Shown piece after piece: positions 62,867-64,000 of a stretch of DNA of 64,000 nt. The position numbers were made by a program, and so were the translations under genes. The stretch is taken from NCBI GenBank assembly GCA_002914845.1, contig JXTC01000004.1, forward strand, positions 1,352,185 through 1,416,184, in the 5' to 3' direction. This stretch comes from Trema orientale (taxonomy: Eukaryota; Streptophyta; Magnoliopsida; Rosales; Cannabaceae). Positions within the stretch are counted from its first letter, which is position 1; each line of letters starts with the position of its first letter. The notes below the pieces were generated by a model. That model worked only from the letters and a program-made list of their open reading frames with translations. It searched no databases and was not told the origin of the DNA.

Positions 62867-63481
62867 ATGGCTACAACTACTAATCACTTAGTATCCAAAT
62901 CCAAAATATGGTTCTCAAACAAGAGTCTTAATAAGCTAAGCTTCAACCGTCGTCGCCGATCAACGACAAAGTCCAGCTCATCATCGTCTTCCACGTCGGC
63001 CTCTCCCCTCTCTTCCCCCATGTGCCTGGCACGTGACACATCAACAAGATCAGGCAACAAAGAGGAGGAACTCAGACAAGTTTTCCGTCACTTCGACGGT
63101 AACGGAGACGGCAAAATATCGGCTCTCGAGCTGAGATCGTATTTCGGATCGATCGGTGAGTACATGTCACACGATGAGGCTCAAGCCGTGATCAAGGACT
63201 TTGATACGGACGGTGACGATTTGATTGACTTCCAAGACTTTCTAAAGATGATCAAGAGAGATCACGATGATCATGATGGTGATGATCGTGATCTCAAGAA
63301 CGCTTTTGAGATGTTTGAGTTGGAGAGAGGTTGTATTACACCAAAGAGCTTGCAGAGGATGCTGGTTCGGCTCGGCGATCACTCGAAATCCTACGACGAT
63401 TGCGCGGCAATGATTCGAGTTTTTGACACTGACGGCAACGGTGTGCTTGATTTTAAGGAGTTTCACCAAATGATGACTTAA
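62867..63481 (+). CDS. CML41: Calmodulin-like EF-hand protein, CML41 type
   Basis: Intronless, 204 residues, matching the length of Arabidopsis CML41. The N-terminal 65 residues are basic and Ser-rich (NRRRRSTTKSSSS), a targeting-type extension. EF-hand 1 has a full loop (residues 77-88, DGNGDGKISALE). EF-hand 2 (113-124, DTDGDDLIDFQD) has Asp at position 12 in place of Glu and Asp at position 6. EF-hand 3 (about 150-161) has lost its calcium ligands. EF-hand 4 (187-198, DTDGNGVLDFKE) is complete. An acidic His/Asp linker (131-142) separates the lobes. CML41 in Arabidopsis acts at plasmodesmata, linking calcium signals to callose deposition during immunity; transfer of that role here is inference. 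The degenerate third hand followed by CITPKSLQRML is a shared CML41 feature. Confidence 0.92.
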   Translation: MATTTNHLVSKSKIWFSNKSLNKLSFNRRRRSTTKSSSSSSSTSASPLSSPMCLARDTSTRSGNKEEELRQVFRHFDGNGDGKISALELRSYFGSIGEYMSHDEAQAVIKDFDTDGDDLIDFQDFLKMIKRDHDDHDGDDRDLKNAFEMFELERGCITPKSLQRMLVRLGDHSKSYDDCAAMIRVFDTDGNGVLDFKEFHQMMT

Positions 63482-63700
63482 TTGATTAATAATATGATCG
63501 ATCGTCATTTTTATTTTTGTGAGTACATTGATGTTATGATCTGTTATATATGTACTAATTAATTAAGAGTGACGTAATAGTATAAAAATATTTGTATACC
63601 CTTCATATCTAGGAGAGCCCCCATATGAAGTTCGTGCCAAATGTAAAGAGGTCATAAATGTAGTTAATTTTCTGGTGAAATTTGCAAATAAAGCGTGGCT
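63482..63700 (+). other. 3' UTR of the CML gene with AATAAA signal
   Basis: aataaa occurs at 63687-63692, about 205 bases after the stop, followed by a T-rich stretch. It is the likely polyadenylation signal. Confidence 0.45.
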
Positions 63701-63937
63701 TGCATTTTAGTTTGGGTTGTGCAATATGTAAATATGTATGTATATGATATATATAATATATATTGATTTATGTAAGCTTGTCCTTTCGCTTTGCTATCAC
63801 GAAAGGTCTTTTCTAGTCAACCTTTTATATTATCATAAATTATAAGCTTTAATTTTATGCTAAGAAAGAAAGTGAGGGCGGAAAATTAGGATTTATTGTT
63901 TATTATCTATTAATTGAGATTATAGTTAGATTCGGAA
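63701..63937. other. Short spacer before the CACTA-like end
   Basis: Nothing recognised. Confidence 0.4.
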
Positions 63938-64000
63938 CACTACAACAAAAAAAGCCTTTCAAGGCGCTTATTAAGTGCCTTGAAAGGCCTTTCACGGCGC
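63938..64000. mobile_element. Left end of a CACTA-like element, cut by the window edge
   Basis: cactacaacaaaaaaagcc is the terminal sequence of many plant CACTA (En/Spm) elements. The following aaggcgcttattaagtgcctt is a hairpin-type subterminal repeat, and ggcgc recurs at the last bases. The rest lies outside the window, so size and coding content are unknown. Confidence 0.6.

Overview
The window reads as nuclear DNA of a dicot plant. It is AT-rich, with long intergenic stretches, spliced genes with GT-AG introns, an intronless GC-rich plant cell-wall glycosyltransferase gene, and a dense load of plant retrotransposons and MITEs. No bacterial or organellar gene organisation was seen, and no tRNA, rRNA or CRISPR array was recognised.

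Four genes look intact: (1) a RNF5/RMA-type membrane-anchored RING E3 ligase (355-1035, +); (2) an intronless GT8 galacturonosyltransferase-like (GATL) gene of the GATL1/GATL2 type (12809-13867, +); (3) a PQ-loop vacuolar amino-acid transporter on the minus strand (31439-36144), which I assembled from 12 exons into a 390-residue frame without stops; (4) a CML41-type calmodulin-like EF-hand gene (62867-63481, +). From memory, close relatives of genes 1, 2 and 4 are neighbours in Arabidopsis (RING beside GATL1/PARVUS; GATL2 beside CML41), so the window may be an old conserved block stretched by transposons.

Layout: 1-1.2 kb RING gene; 1.2-12.7 kb intergenic DNA with a large fold-back element (3.4-4.3 kb) and a (TA)n tract; 12.7-13.9 kb GATL; 14-21.7 kb MITEs and AT-rich spacer; 21.8-24.9 kb a field of recurring TTGTCGTTTT-like motifs, interrupted by a GGCCCA-rich hAT-like insertion; 25.4-26.5 kb a truncated, intron-containing fragment of a FANCM-type helicase; 26.6-30.8 kb a dead L1-type LINE; 31.4-36.1 kb the PQ-loop gene, with a PIF/Harbinger-like MITE in its third intron; 37-41 kb MITEs; 42.0-55.6 kb a decayed Ty3/gypsy (Tekay/Del-like) element with a minus-strand Ty1/copia element nested in it and a MULE-type MITE in its 5' LTR; 56-60 kb more MITEs; 62.9 kb the CML gene; and at the last 63 bases the start of a CACTA-like element.

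No clearly unprecedented system was found. The least explained structures are the TTGTCGTTTT motif field beside the FANCM fragment, and two fold-back elements (34.0 and 57.3 kb) that share the same degenerate internal repeat.
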